From positions 496,001-560,000 of the forward strand of contig CALGAP010000007.1 in the NCBI GenBank assembly GCA_937958995.1: a stretch of 64,000 nt of DNA, written 5' to 3'. The notes beneath the pieces are model-generated. The model had not been told where the DNA came from, did no database searches, and worked only from the letters and a program-made list of their open reading frames with translations. The stretch comes from an uncultured Chitinophagaceae bacterium (GTDB lineage: Bacteria > Bacteroidota > Bacteroidia > Chitinophagales > Chitinophagaceae). The translations under genes were made by a program, and so were the position numbers. Positions 18,001 to 27,084 of the stretch are shown piece by piece. Every line of letters starts with the position of its first letter. Positions within the stretch are counted from its first letter, which is position 1.

Positions 18001-18850
18001 TGTACACTACCAGTTGGTGACGAATGGTTTCAGTCTCACCATTCTTTATAAACCAATCGCCTGCACGTGAACGCGCGGGGCCAACACCCAGTTGTCCATC
18101 CACACGCCACATCTGCGGGTAACCATTATTGTCAGGATGATCGAATATGGCAATATGCGCCAGGTCATTACGACCCTCCACCTGCATGCCCACATCTACC
18201 CACATCGAGCGCTGGCCTTCTGCTTTTTCATTGCGCTGGCGCGCGGCATTCACCACTTCGCCGTTAATATCTTTTTTCCAGGGCATGCGCAAAAACAGTC
18301 CGCCATAGTCATATTTGCCGACAGTGATATCTGTTTTTGCCTCACCATTCCACTGCAGTTCCAGCAGGTACCGGCCGCTGTCGAGTTTCATGGTCCAGTT
18401 TTGTGTTTCGGTAAGCATCGTATTGCCCACCGAATCAAGCAGGTCGTAAACAGTTTGCCATTTCACGGCCTGCACACCACTATCCACGGGAATAATTTTA
18501 GCCGAAACTCTTTTCCAATAGTCTTTGCCCGGGTGATGAAAAAAATCGCGGCCGTTTACGCGTGTAAATCCCCAGTATAGCCCGGTCTGGTGTTTATGGT
18601 GACCAGGACTATATTCCGTCAATATGCCTTTGCCATCGGGTGCTACTATGGGGTGGATATAAGGACGAAATTCCGCCTCAGCATTTTGCACCAATATCGG
18701 CGCTGTGCCATCGGTATGATAAATGGAAATGGCGCCCGTGGTTTCGTCCTGTGCTATACGAAGACCTATGGTACCGAATTCATTTTCTTCTGACCTGCAA
18801 GACTGCAACAAAAGCACAATAATGGTGAGTGAAATGATATGGCAACGCAT
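15044..18850 (-). CDS. DUF6807 (PmoA-like) domain fused to PVC-type heme dehydrogenase (copy B)
   Basis: Start chosen at the ATG at 18850, which gives a lipoprotein leader (MRCHIISLTIIVLLLQSC); the longer frame adds a non-signal stretch. Residues about 20-330 resemble DUF6807 (GKGILTEYSPGHHKHQTGLYWG). Then follow a PVC-type propeller (SVNVWASEPMMTQPMAFCYDDRGRIWV), HEAT-like repeats and a cytochrome c with CGPCHK near residue 1146 and a likely axial Met in LMPPGLF. At 1268 residues this is the largest protein of the locus. It is the last gene of the minus-strand block, 40 bases after the PQQ dehydrogenase gene, with a convergent terminator at its end. Confidence 0.87.
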   Translation of the reverse strand: MRCHIISLTIIVLLLQSCRSEENEFGTIGLRIAQDETTGAISIYHTDGTAPILVQNAEAEFRPYIHPIVAPDGKGILTEYSPGHHKHQTGLYWGFTRVNGRDFFHHPGKDYWKRVSAKIIPVDSGVQAVKWQTVYDLLDSVGNTMLTETQNWTMKLDSGRYLLELQWNGEAKTDITVGKYDYGGLFLRMPWKKDINGEVVNAARQRNEKAEGQRSMWVDVGMQVEGRNDLAHIAIFDHPDNNGYPQMWRVDGQLGVGPARSRAGDWFIKNGETETIRHQLVVYTGQLNDVELTETWSAFTGQDYNTYKLWEIAQREGREAKFLTPEEAAKTMTLVDGYSVNVWASEPMMTQPMAFCYDDRGRIWVAENLDYESRGRGFSNDGNSRILILEDTDHDGVADTKKVFLEGIPFPSAIAVGFGGVFLGAPPNLLFIPDKDGDDKADIKDMEVRLTGWGIRDRHETINSFHWGPDGWLYGLQGFATPSKVRKPKGKGKIYKPGEPFPEDILQGDGVDINGGVWRYHPAKDRFEVVAHGFSNPWGIDYDAKGQLFITACVIPHLWHVIPGGIYQRQGGQHFNPYVYNDIKTITDHSHRSAHGGARVYLSDAFPASQYGRLFMANIHEHAVLSDILERKGSGYTGRHGDDFLLANNAQFVGFSMELGPAGDLYVLDWHDADICGKEVLNKNTGRIFRIAPNTSLAENFSGRYDDLTKMSDERLVQLQTSKSDWHARRARLILQHRAASGQLQAGTHAQLKKLFNETNNADWRLRAMWALHITNGWTVNELNALLNDKDEYVRAWAIQLLCEDFNPPAEAVSTFTQMAKSDASPVVRLYLAAALQRIDEDSRWPVAAELVKHAQDSADHNIPKMIWLGIEPLVKKDPTRALSLTSNGGIPMLVEFTARRAVDADATEIVAGYIEKVSSTDKRIWMLKGMRDALEGRYDLLPPPNWKAVAERLSKGDKQVAALVLSVSQQFGDTEAAMKFLATLKNRNAPADQRREALQAIANRQRKELISELPALLNEPSMRIDAIRAIAAYDHEPLGKLLLEKYRSFNSDEKAQAIQALASRPKYGWLLAQALKKKEVPKTDVPAYTARQLLRVVGSGFMEIWGEPIEQSSVDERAYIKYKKLLTDKAIANANVNKGKEIFMKTCGPCHKMYGEGGDIGPDLTGSNRNNIEYILSNVMDPSGEIQDDYKMVVITTRDGRTYVGNISAENDRQITMRIVGKEPVVILKSGIQSREITPTSLMPPGLFKSLSDDDVLALVAYLRHMK

Positions 18851-18890
18851 AATGCAATTTTTCAAATACCGAGAGTTATGAGAATGCACG

Positions 18891-20972
18891 CTATGGCAAT
18901 GCAAAGGCTATATACTTATCTCCTCTTTTCGTATCATTCTTTCCACCACCGCCGGCAGCAATCACTATGTATTGCTTACCACCAGCCATATAGGTGCAAG
19001 GCGTAGCGTATCCGCCAAAGGGCAATTTTGTTTCCCACAATATCTTGCCTGTCTTTTTATCGAATGCCCTGAACTTTTCATCTTTTGATGCGCCCACAAA
19101 AACCAATCCCCCTGAAGTTACAATACTGCCACCGAAGTTTTGCGTACCGGTGGGAGGAATGCCACGCCTGGTGAGTTCTTCGTATTCACCTACAGGCACC
19201 TGCCATAATAATTCTCCCTTGTTCAGATCGATAGCGGTGAGGGTGCCCCAGGGTGGTTTTACAGCAGGGTAGCCTTCGGGATCCAGAAACTGTCCATAGC
19301 CTGAATGCGCATAGCTGTATTTTACCTGCGCCGGGTCCACGGGCTTACTATTGGCCACCGGGTGATCTTTGCGCGGATCCAGTAAAAATTCGGTGATGGC
19401 TTTTAACTGGTCATCGTTGAATATGGGAAAGGCTGGCATTTGCCCTTTGCCGTTTTTGATTTGTTGCATGATGTCGCTCTGCGTCATTCTCTTGGCCACA
19501 TCAATCAGCGAGGGAAATGACGGACCGCCGCCGGTGCGATCGATGCCATGACAAGTGGCGCAATTCAATTCGTATAGCGCCTTTCCTGTCTCCACCACCG
19601 GCACTTTTTTCAGGCCGCTGATGTTGGGGATTTCGTTGGCATTGACATACAATATGCCTGTCTCCACATCAAAGCTGCCACCATTCCATTCTCCACCACC
19701 ACGGAAACCGGGAAATACCAGCGAACCATTTTCAGATGCGGGAGTATACATACCTTCATTCCGCACATTTTTCAAGCGCTCTCTTATATAGGCAGTGGCT
19801 TCGGGAGAGATATCGCTGATATCTGCTTCGGTATATCGCTGCCGCACAAAGGCAGGCGGCTTCACGGGAAATGGCTGGGTGGGCCAGGTCTCCTCACCCT
19901 CTATATCGGAGGCCGGCACTTTTCTTTCTTCAATATCAAACAGGGGGCGGCCATTTTCACGTTCAAACAGAAATACATGTCCCGTTTTGGTAACCTGCGC
20001 CACGGCATCAACTCGTTTTCCATTATGCGTTACCGTTACTAAGTTAGGAGGCGCAGGCAAATCATAGTCCCAGGTATCGTGATGCACCAGTTGATAGTGC
20101 CACACGTACTTCCCGGTAGCCGCATTTAAACAAACGACTGAATTGGCGTAGAGGTTAGCGCCTTTACGATCACCGCCATAAAAATCGGGCGCGCAGGAGC
20201 CGGTAGCAAAAAATACAAGACCACGTTTTTCATCCAGGCTCAGGCCCGACCAGGCATTGGCACCGCCGGCATTTTGCGAGGCGCCTTCTTCCCATGTTTC
20301 GTAATTAGGTTCGCCAGGTTTCGGTATAGTATGAAATATCCAGGCCTGTTTGCCGCTGCGCACATCAAACGCCCGCACATGTCCCGGAGCCGCGCCCTCA
20401 CCTTCGCTCACGCGCGAGCCGCAGATAAGCAGGTCTTTATAAATAATACCGGGAGAAGTATTTTCCAGGGCAATGAGGTTCACGTTGCGGTCAAGACCTT
20501 GCCGCATGTCCACCCTGCCGCTGTCGCCAAAACTGGTAATGAGTTCTCCGGTTTGTGCGTTCAACGCATAGAGATAATAAGAAGCAGAAAAAAATATGCG
20601 CTTATCGTCGTCGTCTTCCCAATAGGTAACGCCGCGGTTCACGCCATCGGGTTTGATGTGGGTGGAGGGGTCAAACTGCCAGATGAGTTTGCCTGTGGCT
20701 GCATCCAGCGCAATCACTTTCAGGGCGGGCGAGGTAGCGTACAATACGCCATTCACTACTATGGGATTGCATTCTATGGAATAACCCGAATCCCCGGTGC
20801 TGTAGGTCCAGGCCACCTGCAACCGGTGTACGTTTCCAGTATTCACCTGGTCGAGCGCGGAGTAGGCATTGCTTGCTGCATTGCCACGATAGACAGACCA
20901 GGTGGTATGCGATTTCTCCTGGCTGCAGGCCATCAGCAGCAGCAAACCGTATATGGGCGCGATTTTATACAT
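18891..20972 (-). CDS. PQQ-dependent dehydrogenase with embedded cytochrome c domain
   Basis: The ATG at 20972 gives a lipoprotein leader (MYKIAPIYGLLLLMAC) and 693 residues. The N-terminus WSVYRGNAASNAYSALDQVN and the many Trp-docking-type repeats (GKLIWQFDPSTH, GKYVWHY, GKILWETKL) show an eight-bladed quinoprotein propeller. A cytochrome c domain is inserted near residues 465-545 (CATCHG with a Met in KGQMPAF). Such enzymes oxidise sugars or alcohols in the periplasm and pass electrons through heme. The gene overlaps the upstream Gfo/Idh gene by 8 bases. No PQQ biosynthesis genes are in the window. Confidence 0.9.
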   Translation of the reverse strand: MYKIAPIYGLLLLMACSQEKSHTTWSVYRGNAASNAYSALDQVNTGNVHRLQVAWTYSTGDSGYSIECNPIVVNGVLYATSPALKVIALDAATGKLIWQFDPSTHIKPDGVNRGVTYWEDDDDKRIFFSASYYLYALNAQTGELITSFGDSGRVDMRQGLDRNVNLIALENTSPGIIYKDLLICGSRVSEGEGAAPGHVRAFDVRSGKQAWIFHTIPKPGEPNYETWEEGASQNAGGANAWSGLSLDEKRGLVFFATGSCAPDFYGGDRKGANLYANSVVCLNAATGKYVWHYQLVHHDTWDYDLPAPPNLVTVTHNGKRVDAVAQVTKTGHVFLFERENGRPLFDIEERKVPASDIEGEETWPTQPFPVKPPAFVRQRYTEADISDISPEATAYIRERLKNVRNEGMYTPASENGSLVFPGFRGGGEWNGGSFDVETGILYVNANEIPNISGLKKVPVVETGKALYELNCATCHGIDRTGGGPSFPSLIDVAKRMTQSDIMQQIKNGKGQMPAFPIFNDDQLKAITEFLLDPRKDHPVANSKPVDPAQVKYSYAHSGYGQFLDPEGYPAVKPPWGTLTAIDLNKGELLWQVPVGEYEELTRRGIPPTGTQNFGGSIVTSGGLVFVGASKDEKFRAFDKKTGKILWETKLPFGGYATPCTYMAGGKQYIVIAAGGGGKNDTKRGDKYIAFALP

Positions 20973-21984
20973 CCGCGTGGTCGAGTATTTCCATTTGACA
21001 TAAAATCTCATCCTTCGTAATGGGATAAGGCCTCTTATTCCGGACCTGCTGGTAGACCGCCTCGAATAGTTGATAATAATCTCCCTTTGGTGCGGGCACC
21101 ATTTCTGTTTTTAATATGCCGTTTTCGTCTGCCAAAGTGAGCTCGCCAAGAGTAGTATCTTTTCCATATTCCGGATCGAGCGGTGAAATGCCCTTATCGA
21201 GCTGCGATTCCTGAATATCGGTACGGCCCCTCATGAAGCTACCGTTTTTGCCGTGCAATACATAAGAAGGAAGCGGCCTCGCGCACAATAAACTAACGTG
21301 AATATACACCTGCAAATCATTCTGGTATTGCAGGTGAAAAAACGCATAGTCATCCACTTTTGTATTATCGCGGTGTGCAGCGGTAGTCTTGAAGAATTGC
21401 AGCGGCCGGCCAAAGAGACAAATAGCCTGGTCCAGCACATGCGGGCCCAGGTTCCAGGCCAGTCCTGCGCCGGGCAGCGGCTCTTCCTTATGCGGCTTGG
21501 CTTCTATCAGGGGCCTGTAGCGGTCGTAACGCAAATGCACTTCCACCAGTTTACCCAATCTTTTTTCTGCAACAATGGCCTTCACCGATTGAAAATCGCT
21601 GTCCCAGCGGCGGTTTTGATAAGCCATCACGTAGCGCTTCTGCTTTTTCGCCAGGTCAAACAATTCCTTTGCCTGCGCCAGGCTGGTGGCAAATGGTTTT
21701 TCTATCAATACGTGCTTGCCCGCCTCCAGCGCTTTTCTGGCATATTCATAATGACTGTAATTGGGTGTGTCCACGATAATGAGTTCCAGCGAAGGATCGT
21801 TGAAGAGTTCATCAGGGCTATCACAACTTTTAACATGGGGATAGACGGCATTTACTTTTTTCTGCGAGCGTTCAACCACCGCACTGAAATTAAAACCGGG
21901 ATGTGCGTGCAGAAAGGGAGCGTGAAAAAGCCGTCCCGACATTCCATAAGATAATAAGCCCGTGGCAACAGGTTGTGGATTCAT
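20965..21984 (-). CDS. Cytoplasmic Gfo/Idh/MocA-family oxidoreductase (2)
   Basis: A 339-residue protein with no signal peptide, unlike the other three family members here. The Rossmann start is GLLSYGMSGRLFHAP and the EKP motif is intact at 95-97 (HVLIEKPFAT), followed by YQNRRWDSDF and LGPHVLDQA, as in NAD(P)-dependent scyllo-inositol/gluco-type dehydrogenases. A role in reducing or oxidising an imported keto- or cyclitol-type sugar is possible. It lies 2 bases after the VCBS-repeat gene and overlaps the PQQ dehydrogenase gene, so it is translated from the same message. Confidence 0.87.
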   Translation of the reverse strand: MNPQPVATGLLSYGMSGRLFHAPFLHAHPGFNFSAVVERSQKKVNAVYPHVKSCDSPDELFNDPSLELIIVDTPNYSHYEYARKALEAGKHVLIEKPFATSLAQAKELFDLAKKQKRYVMAYQNRRWDSDFQSVKAIVAEKRLGKLVEVHLRYDRYRPLIEAKPHKEEPLPGAGLAWNLGPHVLDQAICLFGRPLQFFKTTAAHRDNTKVDDYAFFHLQYQNDLQVYIHVSLLCARPLPSYVLHGKNGSFMRGRTDIQESQLDKGISPLDPEYGKDTTLGELTLADENGILKTEMVPAPKGDYYQLFEAVYQQVRNKRPYPITKDEILCQMEILDHADV

Positions 21985-21986
21985 AG

Positions 21987-24371
21987 TTAAAGTCCGGGTT
22001 TTGGTGCGCGTTTATTTTTTTGCAATTTTCCTAAGGTAACTACCGGTTGCGTATTATTCAACAAATTGTCGATATAACTGCGCTCATAAAATCTCAGTCC
22101 CGATTGTCCATGACCCTGCCCCGTCAGGATGTCTATATCTCCATCGCCATTGAAATCAACCGCATCGGCGCCCGACATCATTTGCGTGGTGGCGGGCTGC
22201 ACGATGATGATGCCGGTTTCTGATGATTCAAATTTCGGTTCACCACCGGCTGTATTTGTATTGATGTACACTCTTGCATTTCTTTCAAATTCGCAAGCGA
22301 TGAAGTCCTTCAGTCCGTCACCGTTCCAGTCAACAAATGAACCGAGATTGGGTCGGCTGTATTTTATTATTTTGCCCGTATCCTTACCGGCTCTTATCCA
22401 TTGGGGAAAGGCGAGCTCGGGACTGGCATCCGTACCGATATTCCTGTAAAAAAGAAAGCCCATGTCCTGCGAGGGATCGGCGTCCTGGTGCGGCCAGTCG
22501 TAATACTCACTATGCTCACCGCCGCCAATCATTCCGAATATCAGATCCTTTTTTCCATCGCCATCCCAATCACACACCAGCACGCTGCCGCGCGCTGTGC
22601 CATCAATAGGTTTGCCGTTGGCCTTTACACGCACGCCTTCGGCCAACACGGGATTGTCGTCGGAACCAATATTGAGATAAAGAAATAGCCATCCGCGGCC
22701 ATCGGCCACCAGCAAATCCTTTTTGCCATCATTGTTCCAGTCGCAGATTTCGGGTCGCGCATAACCGGCAGCGCGTGCTTCGTCCCACTCGCCATATACG
22801 CGAATGGGTTTTCCGCCAGCTTGAATTTTTTCGCCTGCGGCAAATACGGGAAATTTACGGCCGGTGGCATTTCTGAACAACCATATCCATCCGTCGGTAT
22901 CGCCTGCCACCAAATCGGGCAGACCATCATTGTTCCAGTCAACCGCGCGCACGCTGTTTTGCCGCACGGCATCAGCAATCTGAAATTGTTCGGTATAAGG
23001 CGCGCCGCCATATGCATCGCGCGCTTCAAATTTGGGTGAGGTGCGAGTGCCTATATTTTTGTACAACTTGCCATACATGCGCGGCTGTTCACCCCATTGC
23101 GTTCTTTCCCAATAACGGCCCGCCACAAAATCGAGCAGTCCATCATTATCGAAATCAGCCACCCGCACGCCCGAGCGCAGGTCCATATATTCGTAAAACG
23201 CCACCATGCGACCCATGCTGAACACAGGTTTCGTGCGGTCGCCTACATTTTCGAAATAATAAATAGGCCCGTCTTCCGAGCCGGTAAAAATATCCAGGTC
23301 GCCATCGTTGTCTATATCAGCAAAATCGGGCGTGGCGCTCCAGCAGATAATGGGCATACCATTGGCTTCGAGATAAATGCCTTCGGCAATGCGTATTTCA
23401 GAAAGACTATTGCTGGCGCTGATGTTTTTGTAAAAAGTGATGGTGCCTTCGCCCCGGTTGCTGAACACATCCGTTTTGCCATCGCCGTCGAGGTCGGCAA
23501 AGCGTACGGTGCTGCCCAACGATTTACCGGAGGGTGTTTGCAATTTGCCGCGATAGGTAAATGTTAGCTGACCACCTCTCTTAGTCGTGTTTTCATAAAT
23601 GCTTACCTGGTTGGTATGGTCGGCACCGGGCCCTGTGGGTTGGTATATAAACAAATCCTGGTCACCATCGTTATCCCAATCGAAAAATGAAACCGAATGC
23701 CAGGTTCTGAAAAGACCGTCGTGCGGCACCACAAATATTTTTCCATCAGAGGTTAACTTACCCCGGTCGACCATTTTGTTATTACCTACATTTTCATAAT
23801 AGTAAATGTAAGGTTCGGTGCCGCCTTTGAACAGGTCCTGGTCGCCATCACCATCAAAGTCAACAAAACAATCGTACCCGCTGGCATTTACTTCGCGGCG
23901 CTTATATCCTTCGGTAAAACGGTCGCCATCGCCAATGATACCTGTATATCGGTCAGGCTTTCCAAGACCTGATGATTTTGTATCGAACCAGGCAAAGTAG
24001 GTAAGATTATCTTTTGGTAAAATGAAATTGAGTGTGACGGTGCTGATGCCAAAGGCTTCGTCGATGCGGTGCGGCAGCAGGTATTTTTCATAACCGCTGC
24101 GCGAAGAGTCGAAAACAACAGGATTGCCCGACGCGTCGTAAGCCATCACTTCCACGGTGTGTTTGTCAAATTTTTTCAGATCAATCTCAACCGATGCGGG
24201 CGTAGAGGATGCACGCATATTTTTCTGGTCAACGACCAATTGCACGCGGTAGCGGTTGGGAGAAAGCCATTCACCACCGGCGCCCGGCAAATTCCGCTGT
24301 GCCGAGCAACCGGCAATGATGGAAACGATACAAGCAATCAAGAGTAAGTATATGGTAAGGGTTTTCGTCAC
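21987..24371 (-). CDS. VCBS/FG-GAP-repeat lipoprotein
   Basis: The start is taken as GTG at 24371 (leader ending in SIIAGC), because it overlaps the upstream stop as GTGA; the longer frame would add 34 residues with no sense as a signal. About ten Ca-binding-type repeats are seen, for example DFDGDGDQDLF, DLDGDGKTDVF, DIDNDGDLDIF, DWNNDGLPDLV and DWNGDGLKDF. They should form one beta-propeller of 794 residues in total, exposed on the cell surface or in the periplasm. Such proteins bind glycans or other enzymes, or are lyases; no catalytic site is recognised. Confidence 0.85.
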   Translation of the reverse strand: MTKTLTIYLLLIACIVSIIAGCSAQRNLPGAGGEWLSPNRYRVQLVVDQKNMRASSTPASVEIDLKKFDKHTVEVMAYDASGNPVVFDSSRSGYEKYLLPHRIDEAFGISTVTLNFILPKDNLTYFAWFDTKSSGLGKPDRYTGIIGDGDRFTEGYKRREVNASGYDCFVDFDGDGDQDLFKGGTEPYIYYYENVGNNKMVDRGKLTSDGKIFVVPHDGLFRTWHSVSFFDWDNDGDQDLFIYQPTGPGADHTNQVSIYENTTKRGGQLTFTYRGKLQTPSGKSLGSTVRFADLDGDGKTDVFSNRGEGTITFYKNISASNSLSEIRIAEGIYLEANGMPIICWSATPDFADIDNDGDLDIFTGSEDGPIYYFENVGDRTKPVFSMGRMVAFYEYMDLRSGVRVADFDNDGLLDFVAGRYWERTQWGEQPRMYGKLYKNIGTRTSPKFEARDAYGGAPYTEQFQIADAVRQNSVRAVDWNNDGLPDLVAGDTDGWIWLFRNATGRKFPVFAAGEKIQAGGKPIRVYGEWDEARAAGYARPEICDWNNDGKKDLLVADGRGWLFLYLNIGSDDNPVLAEGVRVKANGKPIDGTARGSVLVCDWDGDGKKDLIFGMIGGGEHSEYYDWPHQDADPSQDMGFLFYRNIGTDASPELAFPQWIRAGKDTGKIIKYSRPNLGSFVDWNGDGLKDFIACEFERNARVYINTNTAGGEPKFESSETGIIIVQPATTQMMSGADAVDFNGDGDIDILTGQGHGQSGLRFYERSYIDNLLNNTQPVVTLGKLQKNKRAPKPGL

Positions 24372-25411
24372 GGATTCACTCGTTCTGTGTAGATAAATGA
24401 AAGCTCTGCTTGTCTTTTGCCATACGTAAGGTCGCGGCTTACCGTATATTTTTTTGCATAAAACACCAGGCAACTATTGTCTGGTAATACCACCACATTG
24501 CCTGGTGTCAGTTCGCCGCTATTGTCGGGTGATATCGAAGTCCACGGTGAATACCGGCCCACGCCCTTCGGAGGTTCGGGGTGTAGCTCCACTTCATTCG
24601 CCTTGTTCCAGGTAATACCATCGGTGCTCAATGCGCGGTGGATGGTATTCTTTCTGCAATACCATAATTCATATTGACCGGCTCTTTTAAACACAACGGG
24701 ATTGCGCGTTACTTCATCACCCCCCAGCGGCAGGCGGCCTTTTTTGGTCCAGTTCTTCGCATCAGTCGAAACGGCATAGTGAATACTTCCGCTTTCCACA
24801 TACCACATGCGGTACTGGCCATTGTCCATTATTACAAATGGATCTTCACCTTCGAAGACGGGCCCTGATTTGTTCCAGGCAATTCCGTCATTGCTGGTGG
24901 CAAAACCAATACGGAAGTTTTTCTTCCTGGTGATCCCTTCACTCACATGCTCCACATCGCCGTTCCAGCCTGTGTACCAGCACTTGTAAGATGGCCCGTC
25001 TTTAATAACACAGGCATCCACTGCATACACAGCATCAAAAATTTTACTTTGTTCATCGGGATTGATCACGTCGCCTTCATAATATTTTTTAGCGAACAAA
25101 ATTTGTTCATAGTCGTCGGGAGGGCGCCAGTTCAGTCCGTCGCGCGAGGTCACATAGCCCGTCATCCATTGGTCCCAGAGACTTTCATTCACCTGCGTAC
25201 TTGACGAACCTGCATAATACATGCGAAAAAGGCCGTGGGCGGTATCGTAGATCACAAAAGGGAAGCTGACGTTCTGCGCCTGCCAGCCGGGGAAAAATTT
25301 AGGAGAAAGAATATGAATGCCTTTGTTCAAGGGCCATTGCTGAGCCATTGCCCATTGAACAAAAAGCATAGTTATCAGACTAATAAAAAAATACTTTCTG
25401 TTACGGATCAT
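24368..25411 (-). CDS. Secreted five-bladed beta-propeller, glycoside hydrolase clan-like (GH43/GH32/GH130-like)
   Basis: A 347-residue protein with a signal peptide (MIRNRKYFFISLITMLFVQWAMAQ). The blade pattern is clear: FPFVIYDTAHGLFRMYYAG, SRDGLNWRPP, SNDGIAWNKSGPVFEGEDPFVIMDNGQYRMWYV, STDAKNWTKKG. This is like the five-bladed GH43/GH32/GH130 fold, but I cannot assign a family or identify acid/base residues. The start overlaps the acyl-CoA ligase stop (ATGA) and its stop overlaps the VCBS gene start. Confidence 0.75.
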   Translation of the reverse strand: MIRNRKYFFISLITMLFVQWAMAQQWPLNKGIHILSPKFFPGWQAQNVSFPFVIYDTAHGLFRMYYAGSSSTQVNESLWDQWMTGYVTSRDGLNWRPPDDYEQILFAKKYYEGDVINPDEQSKIFDAVYAVDACVIKDGPSYKCWYTGWNGDVEHVSEGITRKKNFRIGFATSNDGIAWNKSGPVFEGEDPFVIMDNGQYRMWYVESGSIHYAVSTDAKNWTKKGRLPLGGDEVTRNPVVFKRAGQYELWYCRKNTIHRALSTDGITWNKANEVELHPEPPKGVGRYSPWTSISPDNSGELTPGNVVVLPDNSCLVFYAKKYTVSRDLTYGKRQAELSFIYTERVNP

Positions 25412-27060
25412 ACTTTTATTTTATTGTTCTTCACCAATTCCGCCGCCTGCTCTCTTAACTTGTATTTCTGAATTTTCCCGGATGCCGTCATCGGGTACTC
25501 GTTGCAAAAGGTGATATACTTCGGTATTTTATAGCGGGAAATTTTCCCCATACAATAGCTGCGAATTTCCTCGGGTTCTGCCTCCACGCCTTCTTTTAGT
25601 CTAATAAAAGCCATTACTTCTTCGCCGTATTTATCGTCGGGCACGCCTACCACCTGCACGTCGAGTATCTTGGGATGTTTATACAAAAACTCTTCAATTT
25701 CGCGCGGGTAAATATTTTCACCACTGCGTATGATCATATCTTTCAACCTGCCGGTAATACGGCAATAGCCGTTTTCATCCATCACGGCCAGGTCGCCGGA
25801 GTAGAGCCAGCCGTCTTCATCAATAGCCTGTGCCGTGGCACCGGGATTTTTGTAATAACCTTTCATGACGTGATACCCGCGAGTGCACAGTTCTCCCTGT
25901 ATGCCGAAGTCAACTTCTTTTTTTGTTTCGGGGTCAACGATTTTTACTTCCACGTTGGGCAATGCGCGGCCAACGGTGGATACCCGCAGTTCAATATCAT
26001 CATTCACGCGGGTTTGCGTGATTACAGGCGATGATTCTGTCAGGCCATAAGCGATTGTTATTTCACGCATACCCATTTTATCGATCACCGCGCGCATCAC
26101 TTCTATAGGACAGGGTGAACCTGCCATAATACCTGTGCGCAGGCTGGAGAGATCGAAGCTGTCAAATTCGGGATCACTCAGTTCGGTAATAAACATAGTG
26201 GGCACGCCATGCAAAGCTGTACATCTTTCCTGTTGAACCGCGTGCAGCACTTGTTTGGCGTTGAATTCCTGAACGGGCACCATGGCCGCTCCCACGGCGA
26301 CGCAGGTCATAGTACCCAGTACGCAGCCAAAACAATGAAAGAAGGGAACGGGGATGCATAAACGGTCTTCATTCGTCAGGTTCATACAGGCAGCAATATT
26401 TGCTGCGTTGTTGATGATGTTGTAATGCGTCAGCATCACGCCTTTGGGAAAACCCGTTGTACCCGAGGTGTATTGCATGTTGATCACCTCGTCGAAGGTG
26501 AGCGAGTTCACGCGTTCATCCAGTTCTTCGTCACTCACCTCACTGGCCATAGCCATCACTTCGTGCCACTGGTACATGCCGGGATAAGCTCGATCGCCCA
26601 GCACAATCACATTTCTGAGCCTGGGTAATTTCTCGCTTTGCAGTTGCCCGGGCTTGGCATCGCGCAGCTCGGGAATAATTTCATATATAGTGTCGATGTA
26701 GGAAATATCGCGGTATTGCTCCATCAATATGAGCGTGGTACTGTCTGATTGTCTCAGTAAATATTCGAGTTCCGAGGTTCGGTAATTGGTATTTACTGTT
26801 ACCAACACCGCGCCCATCTTACCCGTGCTGAACTGGCAGGTGAGCCACTCGGGGCGGTTGCTGCTCCAGATGGCAATATGTTCGCCTTTGCCGATGCCCA
26901 GCGCCATAAAACCTTTGGCGGCTGCACGGCATTGCTGGTCAAATTGCCGGTATGAGAGTCTTAAACCGCGGTCAGGATATACCACGGCGTCGTTGTCGGG
27001 TTGTGCGGCAGCAATCGTTTCGAGTAGTTTGCCTACCGTGGTTGTTATCAGTTCAGGCAT
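25408..27060 (-). CDS. AMP-forming acyl-CoA synthetase
   Basis: A 550-residue adenylate-forming enzyme with the ATP-binding signature YTSGTTGFPKGV near 198-208, the A5-type motif ITIAYGLTESSPV and the C-terminal hinge and Lys motifs YRITGRLKDMIIRSGENIYP and ASGKIQKYKLRE. It resembles the FadD-like medium/long-chain ligases. It lies 24 bases after an acyl-CoA dehydrogenase gene, so a short beta-oxidation unit is likely. Its presence inside a glycan locus is odd; a fatty or branched acyl substituent on the substrate is one explanation (inference), chance insertion is another. Confidence 0.92.
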   Translation of the reverse strand: MPELITTTVGKLLETIAAAQPDNDAVVYPDRGLRLSYRQFDQQCRAAAKGFMALGIGKGEHIAIWSSNRPEWLTCQFSTGKMGAVLVTVNTNYRTSELEYLLRQSDSTTLILMEQYRDISYIDTIYEIIPELRDAKPGQLQSEKLPRLRNVIVLGDRAYPGMYQWHEVMAMASEVSDEELDERVNSLTFDEVINMQYTSGTTGFPKGVMLTHYNIINNAANIAACMNLTNEDRLCIPVPFFHCFGCVLGTMTCVAVGAAMVPVQEFNAKQVLHAVQQERCTALHGVPTMFITELSDPEFDSFDLSSLRTGIMAGSPCPIEVMRAVIDKMGMREITIAYGLTESSPVITQTRVNDDIELRVSTVGRALPNVEVKIVDPETKKEVDFGIQGELCTRGYHVMKGYYKNPGATAQAIDEDGWLYSGDLAVMDENGYCRITGRLKDMIIRSGENIYPREIEEFLYKHPKILDVQVVGVPDDKYGEEVMAFIRLKEGVEAEPEEIRSYCMGKISRYKIPKYITFCNEYPMTASGKIQKYKLREQAAELVKNNKIKV

Positions 27061-27084
27061 ATAGAAAAAGATTAGAAGGGATAA

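Noticed and set aside
18880..18905. A possible LacI site upstream of DUF6807-PVC fusion
   Set aside because: GAGAATGCACGC lacks the CGTT/CGCT centre and the right half of the consensus.
20274..21020. A 248-codon plus-strand open frame
   Set aside because: It lies opposite the PQQ dehydrogenase gene, lacks domain-like motifs and is an antisense shadow.
21298..21954. A 218-codon plus-strand open frame
   Set aside because: Antisense to the cytoplasmic Gfo/Idh gene with no recognisable motifs.
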